Of a stretch of DNA of 64,000 nt, positions 1 to 7,967 are shown piece by piece. Origin of the DNA: Tautonia sp040717455 (GTDB taxonomy: Bacteria > Planctomycetota > Planctomycetia > Isosphaerales > Isosphaeraceae); assembly GCF_040717455.1 (NCBI RefSeq), contig NZ_JBFEFH010000012.1, positions 117,803 through 181,802 on the forward strand, written 5' to 3'. A program made the position numbers and the translations under genes. Every line of letters starts with the position of its first letter. Positions within the stretch are counted from its first letter, which is position 1. The notes under the pieces are model-generated. The model made no database searches. It saw only the letters and a program-made list of their open reading frames with translations, and was not told the origin of the DNA.

Positions 1-1
1 G

Positions 2-652
2 CAGGGCCGCACCGATGAGGCCCTCTCCCTCTGCGACACCCTGCGGGCCGACGTGCCTCCCGAAGCCCTCGCCGAACTCGCCGTCAGCGCCCTGGCCCTC
101 AATCCCGAGGCCACCGACGCCCAGTACGAACAGGTCGAGCGCTGGCTGCTCGACGCCTTGAACGTTGACCCGGACTCCGGTCCTCTCCTGGTCCAGCTTG
201 CGGTCCTCCGCACGCTCCAGGAGAACTACCCTGAGGCCGAGTCACGCTACCGGGACGCGCTCCGGCGCGATCCCAGCAACCTCCAGGCTCTCAACAACCT
301 GGCCTGGTTGATCGGCTTCCGCGATCCCTCCGGATCCGAAGCCCTGGCACTGATCGAGCAGGCGATCGAGCGGGCCGGCTCCGTCCCGGCCTTGCTCGAC
401 ACCCGCGCCGTCCTGAGGCTCCTCAAAGGGCAGGTCGAGCCGGCCCTGGAGGACCTCCGCATCGCCCTGGCCAACGCTCCGGACACCCCGCAGCTTTCCT
501 TCCACCTGGCCTGGGCCCAGCAACTCGCCGGCAACCTCGACGAAGCCCGCGACGTCCTGCAGGTGGCCGAACAGCAGGGATTGAATCGAGAGAACGTCGA
601 TCCTCTGGAACGAGCCACCTACGAGCGAATGCGGAACGAACTCGTTCCCTGA
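2..652 (+). CDS. TPR-repeat protein, C-terminal part (5' end outside window)
   Basis: The reading frame is open to the left edge of the window, so the start lies upstream; an internal GTG at 53 is in the middle of the repeat region and is unlikely to be the start. The visible 216 residues are made of tetratricopeptide-like helical repeats (for example around an NNLAWLIG motif and a later LSFHLAWAQQLAGN motif) with the usual small/large residue spacing. TPR arrays serve as protein-protein docking surfaces. No catalytic domain is visible in this portion. The stop is followed by about 200 bp before the PEP-CTERM gene at 850. The partner or pathway cannot be told from here. Confidence 0.8.
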   Translation, partial: QGRTDEALSLCDTLRADVPPEALAELAVSALALNPEATDAQYEQVERWLLDALNVDPDSGPLLVQLAVLRTLQENYPEAESRYRDALRRDPSNLQALNNLAWLIGFRDPSGSEALALIEQAIERAGSVPALLDTRAVLRLLKGQVEPALEDLRIALANAPDTPQLSFHLAWAQQLAGNLDEARDVLQVAEQQGLNRENVDPLERATYERMRNELVP

Positions 653-849
653 CGGGCAAATTCTGCCTATCCGGAACATCTTACTCTAATCGATCTCCGC
701 CTGCTTGCTGGCTGCGGATGTCCATCGAGTCCGCGGCGAGACGGGATCTGTCCCGCTTCCGGCCTTGGGCCGGTTCACTACCGCTATTCGATGGCTGATG
801 GTTAGCCCTCACCCAATGATTCGAAGCTAGCTCTTTCTGAGGAACTACG

Positions 850-1830
850 ATGATGCGATTCTTCCTGCGTGGCGCCGCCACGCTGACCCTCCTGCTGATC
901 GGGGCGTCGGTGGCTTCGGCGTTCCCGATCAACAACCGGACTGACACGGATGCCAATGGCCCAGGCTTGTCCGGTTTCGGCTTCAACCTTGTGAGCACCG
1001 TTACCGGCAATTCCGTCACCACCGTCGGGAATACCGCTAGGGCGTTCAGCACTGTCACGAACGACTGGACTCGAAGCGGGTCATCCGGCAGCACTTCCAA
1101 CACCACTGGGTTCACTGCGGCAGGGCTCGGACAGGGGGGGACGGCTCAAACGGCCCAGACCCTTTCGGAAGCCAGCTACAATGCCTTGCAGCCCCGAAAC
1201 TGGACGACGTTCTGCCTCGAGATCACCGAGGGTCTCAATCAGAACAACATCGTGACCGCGATTGAGCAGATCCCCCCCGCAATCGCGCTCCCGGACGGCG
1301 TGGGATATATCGCCCAAGCCGATCAAGCGGCCGCCCTTCAGCGCGCCTCGTGGCTCATCGCCAACCGCAATAACCTCGCCGCAACCTACACCGGCCCTCC
1401 CAGCATCACAATTAACGCGAACACGATTGGTGCCGCGACCCAGCTGGCGATCTGGGAGATCATCTACGAAGCGGGCGTCACCTCGGAAGGCAACGTTTCG
1501 ACGTTGAATGGAAATAATCGAGGTCTTAGCGTGTCCGGCGGAACTAATACCGCGAGAAACGCTGCGATCGCCCTTGCAAATCACATGTTGACGGAGACCT
1601 GGAACGACGGGAATGTCCGGACGGGTACGGGTTATGTTTTCCGTTCGGGGATCCGCTTTGTTGGTACGAGCGGTGCGAACGGCACTGGGGATTACCTTTA
1701 CCGAGAGGACACCTCGAGCCAGAGCCTCATCACCGCCGTCCCCGAGCCCTCCACGTTCGCCATCGCCGGCCTGAGCGGCCTGGCCATGCTGGGCTACGGC
1801 CTCCGTCGTCGCAAAATGGCGCGGAACTGA
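850..1830 (+). CDS. PEP-CTERM exported protein with thioester (TED/TQXA)-like domain
   Basis: The 326-aa product begins with a signal peptide (residues 1-24, ending ASA) and ends with a PEP-CTERM sorting tail (VPEP at 298-301, hydrophobic helix, RRR at 319-321). This is the tripartite tail processed by exosortase, usually for proteins delivered to the cell surface or an exopolysaccharide matrix. The body contains Cys122 in TTFCLEI and Gln198 in an ATQLAIWEI motif. The paired FC and TQxAIW motifs are those of the thioester domain family, in which Cys and Gln form an internal thioester able to bind a target covalently. GAGGA lies 6 nt before the ATG. The PEP-CTERM call is firm; the thioester role is inferred from motifs only. 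Confidence 0.9.
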   Translation: MMRFFLRGAATLTLLLIGASVASAFPINNRTDTDANGPGLSGFGFNLVSTVTGNSVTTVGNTARAFSTVTNDWTRSGSSGSTSNTTGFTAAGLGQGGTAQTAQTLSEASYNALQPRNWTTFCLEITEGLNQNNIVTAIEQIPPAIALPDGVGYIAQADQAAALQRASWLIANRNNLAATYTGPPSITINANTIGAATQLAIWEIIYEAGVTSEGNVSTLNGNNRGLSVSGGTNTARNAAIALANHMLTETWNDGNVRTGTGYVFRSGIRFVGTSGANGTGDYLYREDTSSQSLITAVPEPSTFAIAGLSGLAMLGYGLRRRKMARN

Positions 1831-2211
1831 ACCACCATCGTCATCGTTTCTCATGGCCTGTGGTCCACGATGAGGGGTGACCGGTTGGGTGCGTGGGGAT
1901 GAGGCTCCCACACGGCACGTGCAGACCCAAGAATGGTGCCACGAATTCCGGACCCGTACTTCACCTCATGATCGCCCGACGCTCGGCTCCTCTCGGGATC
2001 GAGGGTCGCGGCGATCATGTCGTTTCATCGGCAGGGACGAACTGCCCGCGAGGCGAGACGAACCACCTGGGCCTGCCGCTCCTCGGGGCTCCCCACCGAG
2101 GAGGACGCAGGCCGCTCGAAGATGCTCAGGCTCTTGGTGCCCGAATCGCGTGTTCCGAGTCCGAGTCGAATAACCCATTTCAATTCACACAGGCTCATTC
2201 CCGATCCAAGC

Positions 2212-3069
2212 ATGAAAACCATGAAGCTCTCGCTCGTGAAGCGATCCCGCGTAGTCACGCTCGCGATTGCCCTGACAGCCATGATGGCGGCCCATGCCCG
2301 GGCGCTGCAGATCAACGCCACCACCTCCCCGAATCTCCTTAGCGAGACGGGAGTGGCCGGCGCCAAGTATCGCCTCTCCCAGGGCAATTTCGACATGTCC
2401 CTCGATGACGGATCGGGGACGACTCGAATCAACAATCAGGACACGTTTATTCAAAAGAACCTCGGGAATAACGGCACGCTTTCCGGTGCGACGTTTTCGT
2501 TCCAACTGGAGCACGTCGCGGGTCAGGGGTTCGTCTTCAGCATGACAAGCCCGGCCAGCGTCACGACCACCCTGGCCTGGGGTTCCGGATCGAGCTTTCC
2601 TCCTTCGGGTCCCAATGTCACTTCGGTCGAGACCATCCGGGGAAACAACGCTCCGAGCAGCTTCAACGCCCTGCAACTCAATGCACGGGCCAGCCGGGAT
2701 CCGAGCTACATGGCCTTCGAGGACCTGGTCTTCACCAGCTCGGCCACCCAGACCGGCACGCTGGTCACAAACGGTCGCGTCGGGACCGGATCGATCGGCT
2801 CCCCCGCCAGCGGCCCCGATTTCGGGACCAGCGTCTTCGAGCAGTGGCTCATCGCCGACGGCAACCTGGGAGACCTCGACTGGACCTTGTCCGGCAAGCT
2901 GACCGGCGCCCGCGACTCGATCGCTGGCGGCGACGAGACGGTCCGGTTCCTGGTCAACATGAAACAGGTCACCCTCGTCCCCGAGCCATCCACCTTCGCC
3001 ATTGCTGGCCTGAGCGGCCTGGCGATGCTGGGCTATGGCCTCCGTCGCCGCAAGATGGCGCGAGCCTGA
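2212..3069 (+). CDS. PEP-CTERM exported protein
   Basis: This 285-aa protein has a basic N-terminus and hydrophobic signal segment (ending AHARA at about residue 32) and the same C-terminal tail as its neighbours: VPEPSTFAIAGLSGLAMLGYG followed by RRR. Its middle is a Ser/Thr/Asn/Gly-rich, probably beta-sheet domain that I cannot assign to a family. I chose the ATG at 2212; a second ATG at 2221 is in frame and equally plausible, and the frame stays open upstream without signal-like sequence. It is probably exported and sorted by an exosortase. Its function is unknown. Confidence 0.85.
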   Translation: MKTMKLSLVKRSRVVTLAIALTAMMAAHARALQINATTSPNLLSETGVAGAKYRLSQGNFDMSLDDGSGTTRINNQDTFIQKNLGNNGTLSGATFSFQLEHVAGQGFVFSMTSPASVTTTLAWGSGSSFPPSGPNVTSVETIRGNNAPSSFNALQLNARASRDPSYMAFEDLVFTSSATQTGTLVTNGRVGTGSIGSPASGPDFGTSVFEQWLIADGNLGDLDWTLSGKLTGARDSIAGGDETVRFLVNMKQVTLVPEPSTFAIAGLSGLAMLGYGLRRRKMARA

Positions 3070-3695
3070 GTGACGCCGAGGCCACGTCGGCGGACGACTG
3101 TCCGGCATGGCCTGTCCACGAGATTCGTGGGGAACCACAAACCAGGCGTTCTGTCTCCGGACGAACGCCACCCGGTTAACGCACGATCGCCCGGTTCGTG
3201 TCCTCTCGTCCAGGAGGGCAGGGGCCGAGGCGATCGTTGCATTGAGGGAGGTCATCCGGCGCGACACTTGGAGATGGAACAGATTCAAGTGCAGCGTTGG
3301 GTCCACGGACGAGCTGGATCGGCAAATGGCCAAACTTGACAGGAGTCCGCGGCTTCTCTCAGAAAAAAGCGCAGTTGTGAGCCATATTAGCGGACATGAA
3401 GTATCAAAATTTCTTGTTGAAACGGGGTGCAATTGGTGGTATTACGGAACTCGGCTTGATCACCAGTTACGGTTTTGCAAGGGCTTGCGAAACGGTCTCT
3501 GCATCGGCCGGTCGTTCAGTAGAGTAGCGTGGCGATCCGGCCCTTCTGTTCTGGTGGTCTCCCTCTCCGGTGCGGAATCTCCGGAGGGTGTGCAAGCATC
3601 AGGTTGAGCGCCGAATGCACTGGATCGTTGCGATCTGCCGGCGTTCCGGTGATCACCTATTCGCGTGCGAGTGCTCTATTCAAGGAGTCGTAGGG
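3070..3695. other. Intergenic region between PEP-CTERM genes
   Basis: This stretch is clearly less GC-rich than its surroundings, especially 3290-3560. An open frame runs through much of it (3107-3607) but lacks a ribosome site, a recognisable domain and a natural start, so I do not call it a gene. It leads into the ribosome-binding site of the next PEP-CTERM gene (AAGGAG at 3682-3687) and probably carries that gene's promoter. Confidence 0.5.
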
Positions 3696-4541
3696 ATGTG
3701 TGCCGTGGTCAAGTACCGACTTCAATCATTCGGAGCCCTCCGCCTCGTCGCCGCGGTGGGTGTTCTGTTGCTGGTACCGGGTATGGCGTCGGCGTACCCC
3801 CTTACGGTGACTCGCCAAACATCTTCGAACCCTGATGTGGTGAACACTGGAACGGGACAGACGATTGCGAAGAATTCCCAGTTGGTTTGGAATCCTGCTG
3901 AGGGCAAGTGGGGTAATGGGAATTTCTCCATTACATCCAAGGTTGAGGCTACCGGAGTCAAGAACGTTGCCGGGGTGTTATACCAGGAGTTTACTTACAC
4001 CTATGAAATTATTGGGGCTTCCCTCAGCAACATCATCATCGGTCTGAGTGAGAGTATTCTCGATGATGAGTATGGAATTTACGCGATCGAAGGGGTTGGG
4101 GACGGGACAAACTTCAAGTATGACGGGGGTTCACTTGCAAGTGCAATCAAGGCACACACGCCGAACTCAGAACCACCCGCTCCCGACACGATTTTCGGTC
4201 TCAAACTCGAAACTCTAGCCGATGCTGATTCGAATTCCTTTTCGTTCAAGAGCCTCCAGAGTCCGATCTGGGGTGACTTCGTTGCGAAGGATGGTGGTGG
4301 TACGGGTGACCAGGCCAATGCAGTCTGGGCTTACAATCGGAACTTCGGCGAAGTAGCCGATCCGTTGCAAGTGACGGAGGCAAACTATCAATCAGCTGAC
4401 TTTGATGGGTGGGTCATCACAGCGGACACGGGACGCGTCCTCGTACCCGTTCCCGAGCCCTCGACCCTCGCCATCGCCGGCCTGAGCGGCCTGGCCATGC
4501 TGGGCTACGGCCTCCGGCGCCGCACGCTGGCCCGGGCCTGA
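3696..4541 (+). CDS. PEP-CTERM exported protein
   Basis: The 281-aa product starts at an ATG 8 nt after a good AAGGAG ribosome site (3682-3687), which rules out the longer upstream frame. Residues 1-33 form a signal peptide ending GMASA. The C-terminus is the PEP-CTERM tail (VPVPEPSTLAIAGLSGL, then RRR). The mature region (Gly/Asn/Ser-rich with many aromatic residues) is not a family I recognise; it looks like a secreted beta-rich domain. Codon use is more AT-rich than in the two sister genes up to about 4400, while the tail returns to high GC, as if a foreign body had been joined to a native sorting tail. A strong terminator hairpin follows. Confidence 0.87.
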   Translation: MCAVVKYRLQSFGALRLVAAVGVLLLVPGMASAYPLTVTRQTSSNPDVVNTGTGQTIAKNSQLVWNPAEGKWGNGNFSITSKVEATGVKNVAGVLYQEFTYTYEIIGASLSNIIIGLSESILDDEYGIYAIEGVGDGTNFKYDGGSLASAIKAHTPNSEPPAPDTIFGLKLETLADADSNSFSFKSLQSPIWGDFVAKDGGGTGDQANAVWAYNRNFGEVADPLQVTEANYQSADFDGWVITADTGRVLVPVPEPSTLAIAGLSGLAMLGYGLRRRTLARA

Positions 4542-4585
4542 GTCCCAACAATTGGCCGCCTTTGGCCGATCCCGATTCCCTCCGA

Positions 4586-4620
4586 CACGACCCCCGGCGC
4601 ACCCCACGCCGGGGGTCGTG
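4586..4620 (+). terminator. Strong hairpin after third PEP-CTERM gene
   Basis: A perfect 14-bp GC-rich stem (4586-4599 paired with 4607-4620) with a 7-nt loop lies 45 nt after the stop codon. The T-rich run behind it is short, so it may act as an intrinsic terminator or as an RNA-stabilising end. Confidence 0.75.
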
Positions 4621-5148
4621 TTCGTTCGGGGCTCGATCGTCCCAGAGCGACCTCGCGCCCGGGTGATTGCCGCATGACGCATTTTGAGTGACTGCCGATG
4701 AGACAATTCCCGATCATCTCGTCGTCGTCTCCTCCGACCGCCCGGACGAACCCCCGGGACGACGGACTCGTGGTTCTCCTCTTTGACAATCCGACCCGAC
4801 GTCTTCGCCGCCTCCGCCTGGTTCCCGTAGGCGTTGGCGCGAAACGAACCCAGGCCCTCGCACCTTCGGTCACGATGGGCCTCCCGACCACGCGAGGAGC
4901 ATTCGAAAGGCCGCCCTCCGTCGCTGGCGCGAACCGAGCCCAACAGGCGCCGAGGAACCGCCGCGAAACGAACCCAAACCCCGAGAACCGATTTCCCCCA
5001 ATCGAACCCGCTCAATTTGCCGTAACGCGTTGTGTCCACACGGAAATCGCCTGATCGCTTCCAGCCCACCGCGGCGCACGCGATGGGCGCACCGCGGCGC
5101 ACCGAGCCCGCCTTGGCGACTCGACGAACCCCTAGGAGCATGAACCTC
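4621..5148. repeat. Intergenic region with scattered GAACCC-type repeats
   Basis: This roughly 530-bp gap has no convincing gene. It holds several copies of a short motif: GCGAAACGAACCCA near 4839 and near 4962, a variant GCGAACCGAGCCCA near 4929, and shorter GACGAACCC forms near 4743 and 5123. The copies are on the same strand and irregularly spaced. The last one directly precedes the AGGAG ribosome site of the next gene. Their role is unknown. Confidence 0.5.
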
Positions 5149-7221
5149 ATGTCCCGCCCCGCTCGACGCCGTCCTGCCTCGGGGAAGCGCCCCCGAGGGC
5201 CCGCCGCCGATCGGTCCGGACCTTCGCAGGCCGGTTCGCCGCCCCCCTCAGCAAACGCCCCCCGATCCCAGCCGACCGGGCTGCCGGTCCGCAAGAAGAT
5301 CCTCTTTTCGGCGATCGTGACCATCGGCCTCCTGGCTGTCCTGGAACTGGCCCTGGCCGTGATCGGGGTCCGGACGGCGGCGAGCGGGAGTGATCCGTAC
5401 GCCGGCTTCACCCCCCGGATCCCCCACTACGAGACGGTGACCGAACCCGATGGCACCCGGATGGTCCGGGTCGCGGAGAACCGGGCCGAGGTGCTCAACC
5501 CGGTGACCTTCCCTGAGGCGAAGCCGGAAGGGACGTACCGGGTCGTTTGCCTCGGGGGCTCGACGACCTACGGCCGCCCCTTCTTCGACCACACGGCCTT
5601 CCCCGGCTGGCTCCGCGTTTTCCTGCCCGCGGCCGACCCGTCCCGCGACTGGGAGGTGATCAACGCCGGCGCCATCAGCTACGCGAGCTACCGGGTCCGG
5701 GGCCTGATGGAAGAACTCAGCCGCTTCGAGCCCGACCTGTTCGTCGTCTACATGGGGCACAACGAGTTCCTCGAACGCCGGACCTATGCCGATCTGCTCG
5801 CGACGCCCGGATGGCTCCGCGGGGCAGGGGGGCTCCTCCACCAGACCCGCACGGCGACGGTGATCCAGCAAGGGCTCGGCCGCATGGGACTGCTCGGCCC
5901 CCCCGATCCGACCCACCGCGCCGCCGGCCTGCAGGACGAGGTGACCCGCATCCCGATCAACGCCGTCGGCCCCGAGGCCTACACCCGTGACCCGGCCTTC
6001 CATGCCGAGGTCCTGGCCCACTTCGAGGCCACCCTGCAGGCGATGGTCGACCTGGCCGAATCCCGGGGGGCGGGGCTCATCCTGGTCACGACCCCGTCGA
6101 ACCTCCGCGACTTCGCCCCGATCAAGAGCGAGCACCGCGCCGGGTTCGGCCCCGAGCAACTCCGCGCCTGGCAGACGCACTTCGACGCCGGCACCGCCGC
6201 CCTGGCGGCCGGCGATTCCGAGGCGGCGCGCGAGGCCTTTGCCCGGGCCGAGGCGATCGACGACCAGCACGCGGAACTGCTCTACCGATCCGGCCAGGCC
6301 CTCGATGCGCTCGGCCAGACCGAGGCGGCCCGGGACCGTTTCCTCTGGGCCAGGGAGGAGGACATCTGCCCCCTGCGAGCCCTCTCGGCCACCACCGAGA
6401 CGATCCGCCGCGTCGCCGCAGCGCGGGGCGTTCCCCTGGTCGATTTCGAGACGCTCCTGACCGAGCGGTCCCCCGACCGGATTCCCGGCGAGGAGGCGTT
6501 CTTCGACCACGTTCACCTGAAGGTCGAGCCCCACCGGCGGCTCGCCCTCGACCTGCTCGAGGTGATGGCGACCGCAGGGATTGTGCAACCGGTCGAGGAC
6601 TGGGGCGAGGCGACGATCGCCGCGGTCACCGCCACGGTCGAGGCCGGGATCGACGGGCCGCGCTACGCCCGGGAGCTGTACGCCCTCTCTGGGCTCCTTG
6701 AGTACCTCGGCCAGCCCGAGCAGGCGCTGAAGCGCGTCCTGGAGGGGCTCGACCTCTCGGGCGATGACCCGGAAGGCTGGTCCCTGGCCGGTCGCTACCG
6801 GGCCGCACTGGGTCGGCCGGAGGAGGCGGCGGCCTCGTTCCGCCGCGCGCTGGCCCTCGACCCGTCGTCGATGGCCGCGCACGAAGGGCTCGGTGCCTTG
6901 CTCCTCGACACCGGGAACCCCGAAGCGGCCCTGGTCCACCTGGAGGCCGTTTGGAAGGCGACGCCCAATGCCGTGGCAAACCTCAACCGGATCGGGGTGG
7001 CATACTCCCGGATCGGTCGGCTGGTCGAGGCGACCGATTGGTTCGCCCGGGCGGTCCAGCTCAACGGGAACGACCCGGCGATCCTGAGTAATCTGGGCCG
7101 GGCCGAGGAACTCCTCGGGCGCCACGAGGCCGCCCGGGAGCATTACCGGACGGCCTTGCGGATCGATCCCAATCATCCCGAGGCCCAGGCCGGGCTGAGG
7201 CGCCTCGCCTCCTCCCCCTGA
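5149..7221 (+). CDS. Membrane-anchored SGNH/GDSL hydrolase with C-terminal TPR repeats
   Basis: A 690-aa protein. Residues 1-48 are basic and Pro-rich, followed by a membrane anchor (about 50-73). The SGNH hydrolase domain shows the nucleophile motif GGSTTYG with Ser138, the block GHNEF at 203-207, and a DHVHLK block near residue 445 supplying the catalytic Asp/His. A TPR insert and a C-terminal TPR array follow. Such enzymes remove or transfer acyl groups on polysaccharides or lipids. The start was chosen because AGGAG (5134-5138) sits 10 nt before this ATG; an ATG at 5140 is too close. It converges on the DUF5989-SxtJ-carbamoyltransferase operon 24 bp away, a neighbourhood where SGNH hydrolases often occur, suggesting a shared modification pathway. 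Confidence 0.88.
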   Translation: MSRPARRRPASGKRPRGPAADRSGPSQAGSPPPSANAPRSQPTGLPVRKKILFSAIVTIGLLAVLELALAVIGVRTAASGSDPYAGFTPRIPHYETVTEPDGTRMVRVAENRAEVLNPVTFPEAKPEGTYRVVCLGGSTTYGRPFFDHTAFPGWLRVFLPAADPSRDWEVINAGAISYASYRVRGLMEELSRFEPDLFVVYMGHNEFLERRTYADLLATPGWLRGAGGLLHQTRTATVIQQGLGRMGLLGPPDPTHRAAGLQDEVTRIPINAVGPEAYTRDPAFHAEVLAHFEATLQAMVDLAESRGAGLILVTTPSNLRDFAPIKSEHRAGFGPEQLRAWQTHFDAGTAALAAGDSEAAREAFARAEAIDDQHAELLYRSGQALDALGQTEAARDRFLWAREEDICPLRALSATTETIRRVAAARGVPLVDFETLLTERSPDRIPGEEAFFDHVHLKVEPHRRLALDLLEVMATAGIVQPVEDWGEATIAAVTATVEAGIDGPRYARELYALSGLLEYLGQPEQALKRVLEGLDLSGDDPEGWSLAGRYRAALGRPEEAAASFRRALALDPSSMAAHEGLGALLLDTGNPEAALVHLEAVWKATPNAVANLNRIGVAYSRIGRLVEATDWFARAVQLNGNDPAILSNLGRAEELLGRHEAAREHYRTALRIDPNHPEAQAGLRRLASSP

Positions 7222-7245
7222 CCGGCCGGGCCCTTGCGATCGTCT

Positions 7246-7467
7246 TCAGAACAGGGTGTAGATAAACGGCGCGGCGGCCGAGCCCGAAAGGGCGACCAGG
7301 AGCCCGATGACCGCCAGGACCACCAGGATCGGCAGGAGCCACCACTTCTTGTTGTACCGCAAGAAGGCCAGGAACTCGCCGGTCAGCGTGCCGTGGCCAG
7401 CCTCGGAACTCAGGTGTTCAAAGGAGGTCGGGCCGGTCGGCTTCGACGCGTCGCGCGGGGTGCTCAT
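7246..7467 (-). CDS. DUF5989 family small membrane protein
   Basis: The 73-aa product has a short polar N-terminus, an FLAFLRYNKKWW motif, one membrane helix (roughly 48-68) and the ending APFIYTLF, which together match the DUF5989 family. Members are almost always encoded behind SxtJ-type membrane proteins and NodU-family carbamoyltransferases, as here. The function is unknown; a membrane partner of the carbamoyltransferase system is likely. The ATG at 7467 is preferred over an in-frame TTG two codons upstream. It is the last gene of the three-gene minus-strand operon. Confidence 0.85.
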   Translation of the reverse strand: MSTPRDASKPTGPTSFEHLSSEAGHGTLTGEFLAFLRYNKKWWLLPILVVLAVIGLLVALSGSAAAPFIYTLF

Positions 7468-7512
7468 CGTCAAGGGTCCATTTTCGAACAGAGGAGATTT
7501 TATTCAATCACA

Positions 7513-7929
7513 TCAAAACTGATCGAAGTAACGACGGGGGTCGTCCGTGGCGGGGATCGCGATCCAGTTGGTCTCCCGATCGCCCGGCGGGCGCAGCAAC
7601 AGGGGATCCCGGCCCAGGAGCCGAAGCCCGAGGCCCACGGGCGTGAAGACGCCGTAGTAGACCACCGCGAGGATCAGCCGGGAAACCGTCCAGCCGATCG
7701 GGAACGCCAGGACGCTCCAGGCCACGTAGATCGGCCGGACCGATCCCGGCCGGACCAGGCCAGCCCATCCGACCGTGAGCGCCAGGCCGGCGAGGATCAG
7801 GCCCCTCGTCTCGTGCTCGAGCACCAGCCCATGCCAGGCCGCGAGCCCCCCGAAGACCAGCAGCCAGAGCCCGGCGAACTGACGGAGCATTCGGCGGTCG
7901 GGGCGGAACGAGAGGTCGGACCACTGCAT
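7513..7929 (-). CDS. SxtJ family membrane protein
   Basis: A 138-aa integral membrane protein with an N-terminal WSDLSFRPDRR motif, an RQFAGLWLLVFGGLAAWHG first helix and further hydrophobic segments to about residue 110. This pattern is typical of the SxtJ family, named from saxitoxin clusters but common beside carbamoyltransferases in many bacteria. No enzymatic residues are apparent. It lies 38 bp after the carbamoyltransferase stop and 45 bp before DUF5989, so the three are probably co-transcribed. The start was placed at the ATG that gives the family's usual N-terminus; eight extra in-frame codons upstream look non-coding. Confidence 0.85.
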   Translation of the reverse strand: MQWSDLSFRPDRRMLRQFAGLWLLVFGGLAAWHGLVLEHETRGLILAGLALTVGWAGLVRPGSVRPIYVAWSVLAFPIGWTVSRLILAVVYYGVFTPVGLGLRLLGRDPLLLRPPGDRETNWIAIPATDDPRRYFDQF

Positions 7930-7967
7930 GGGCGATCGTCTCGAAGGGAGCAACCCGGGCGGGCTGG

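Noticed and set aside
3107..3607. 166-codon open frame between the second and third PEP-CTERM genes
   Set aside because: No ribosome site, no domain, odd composition, and the region is better read as the promoter zone of the next gene.
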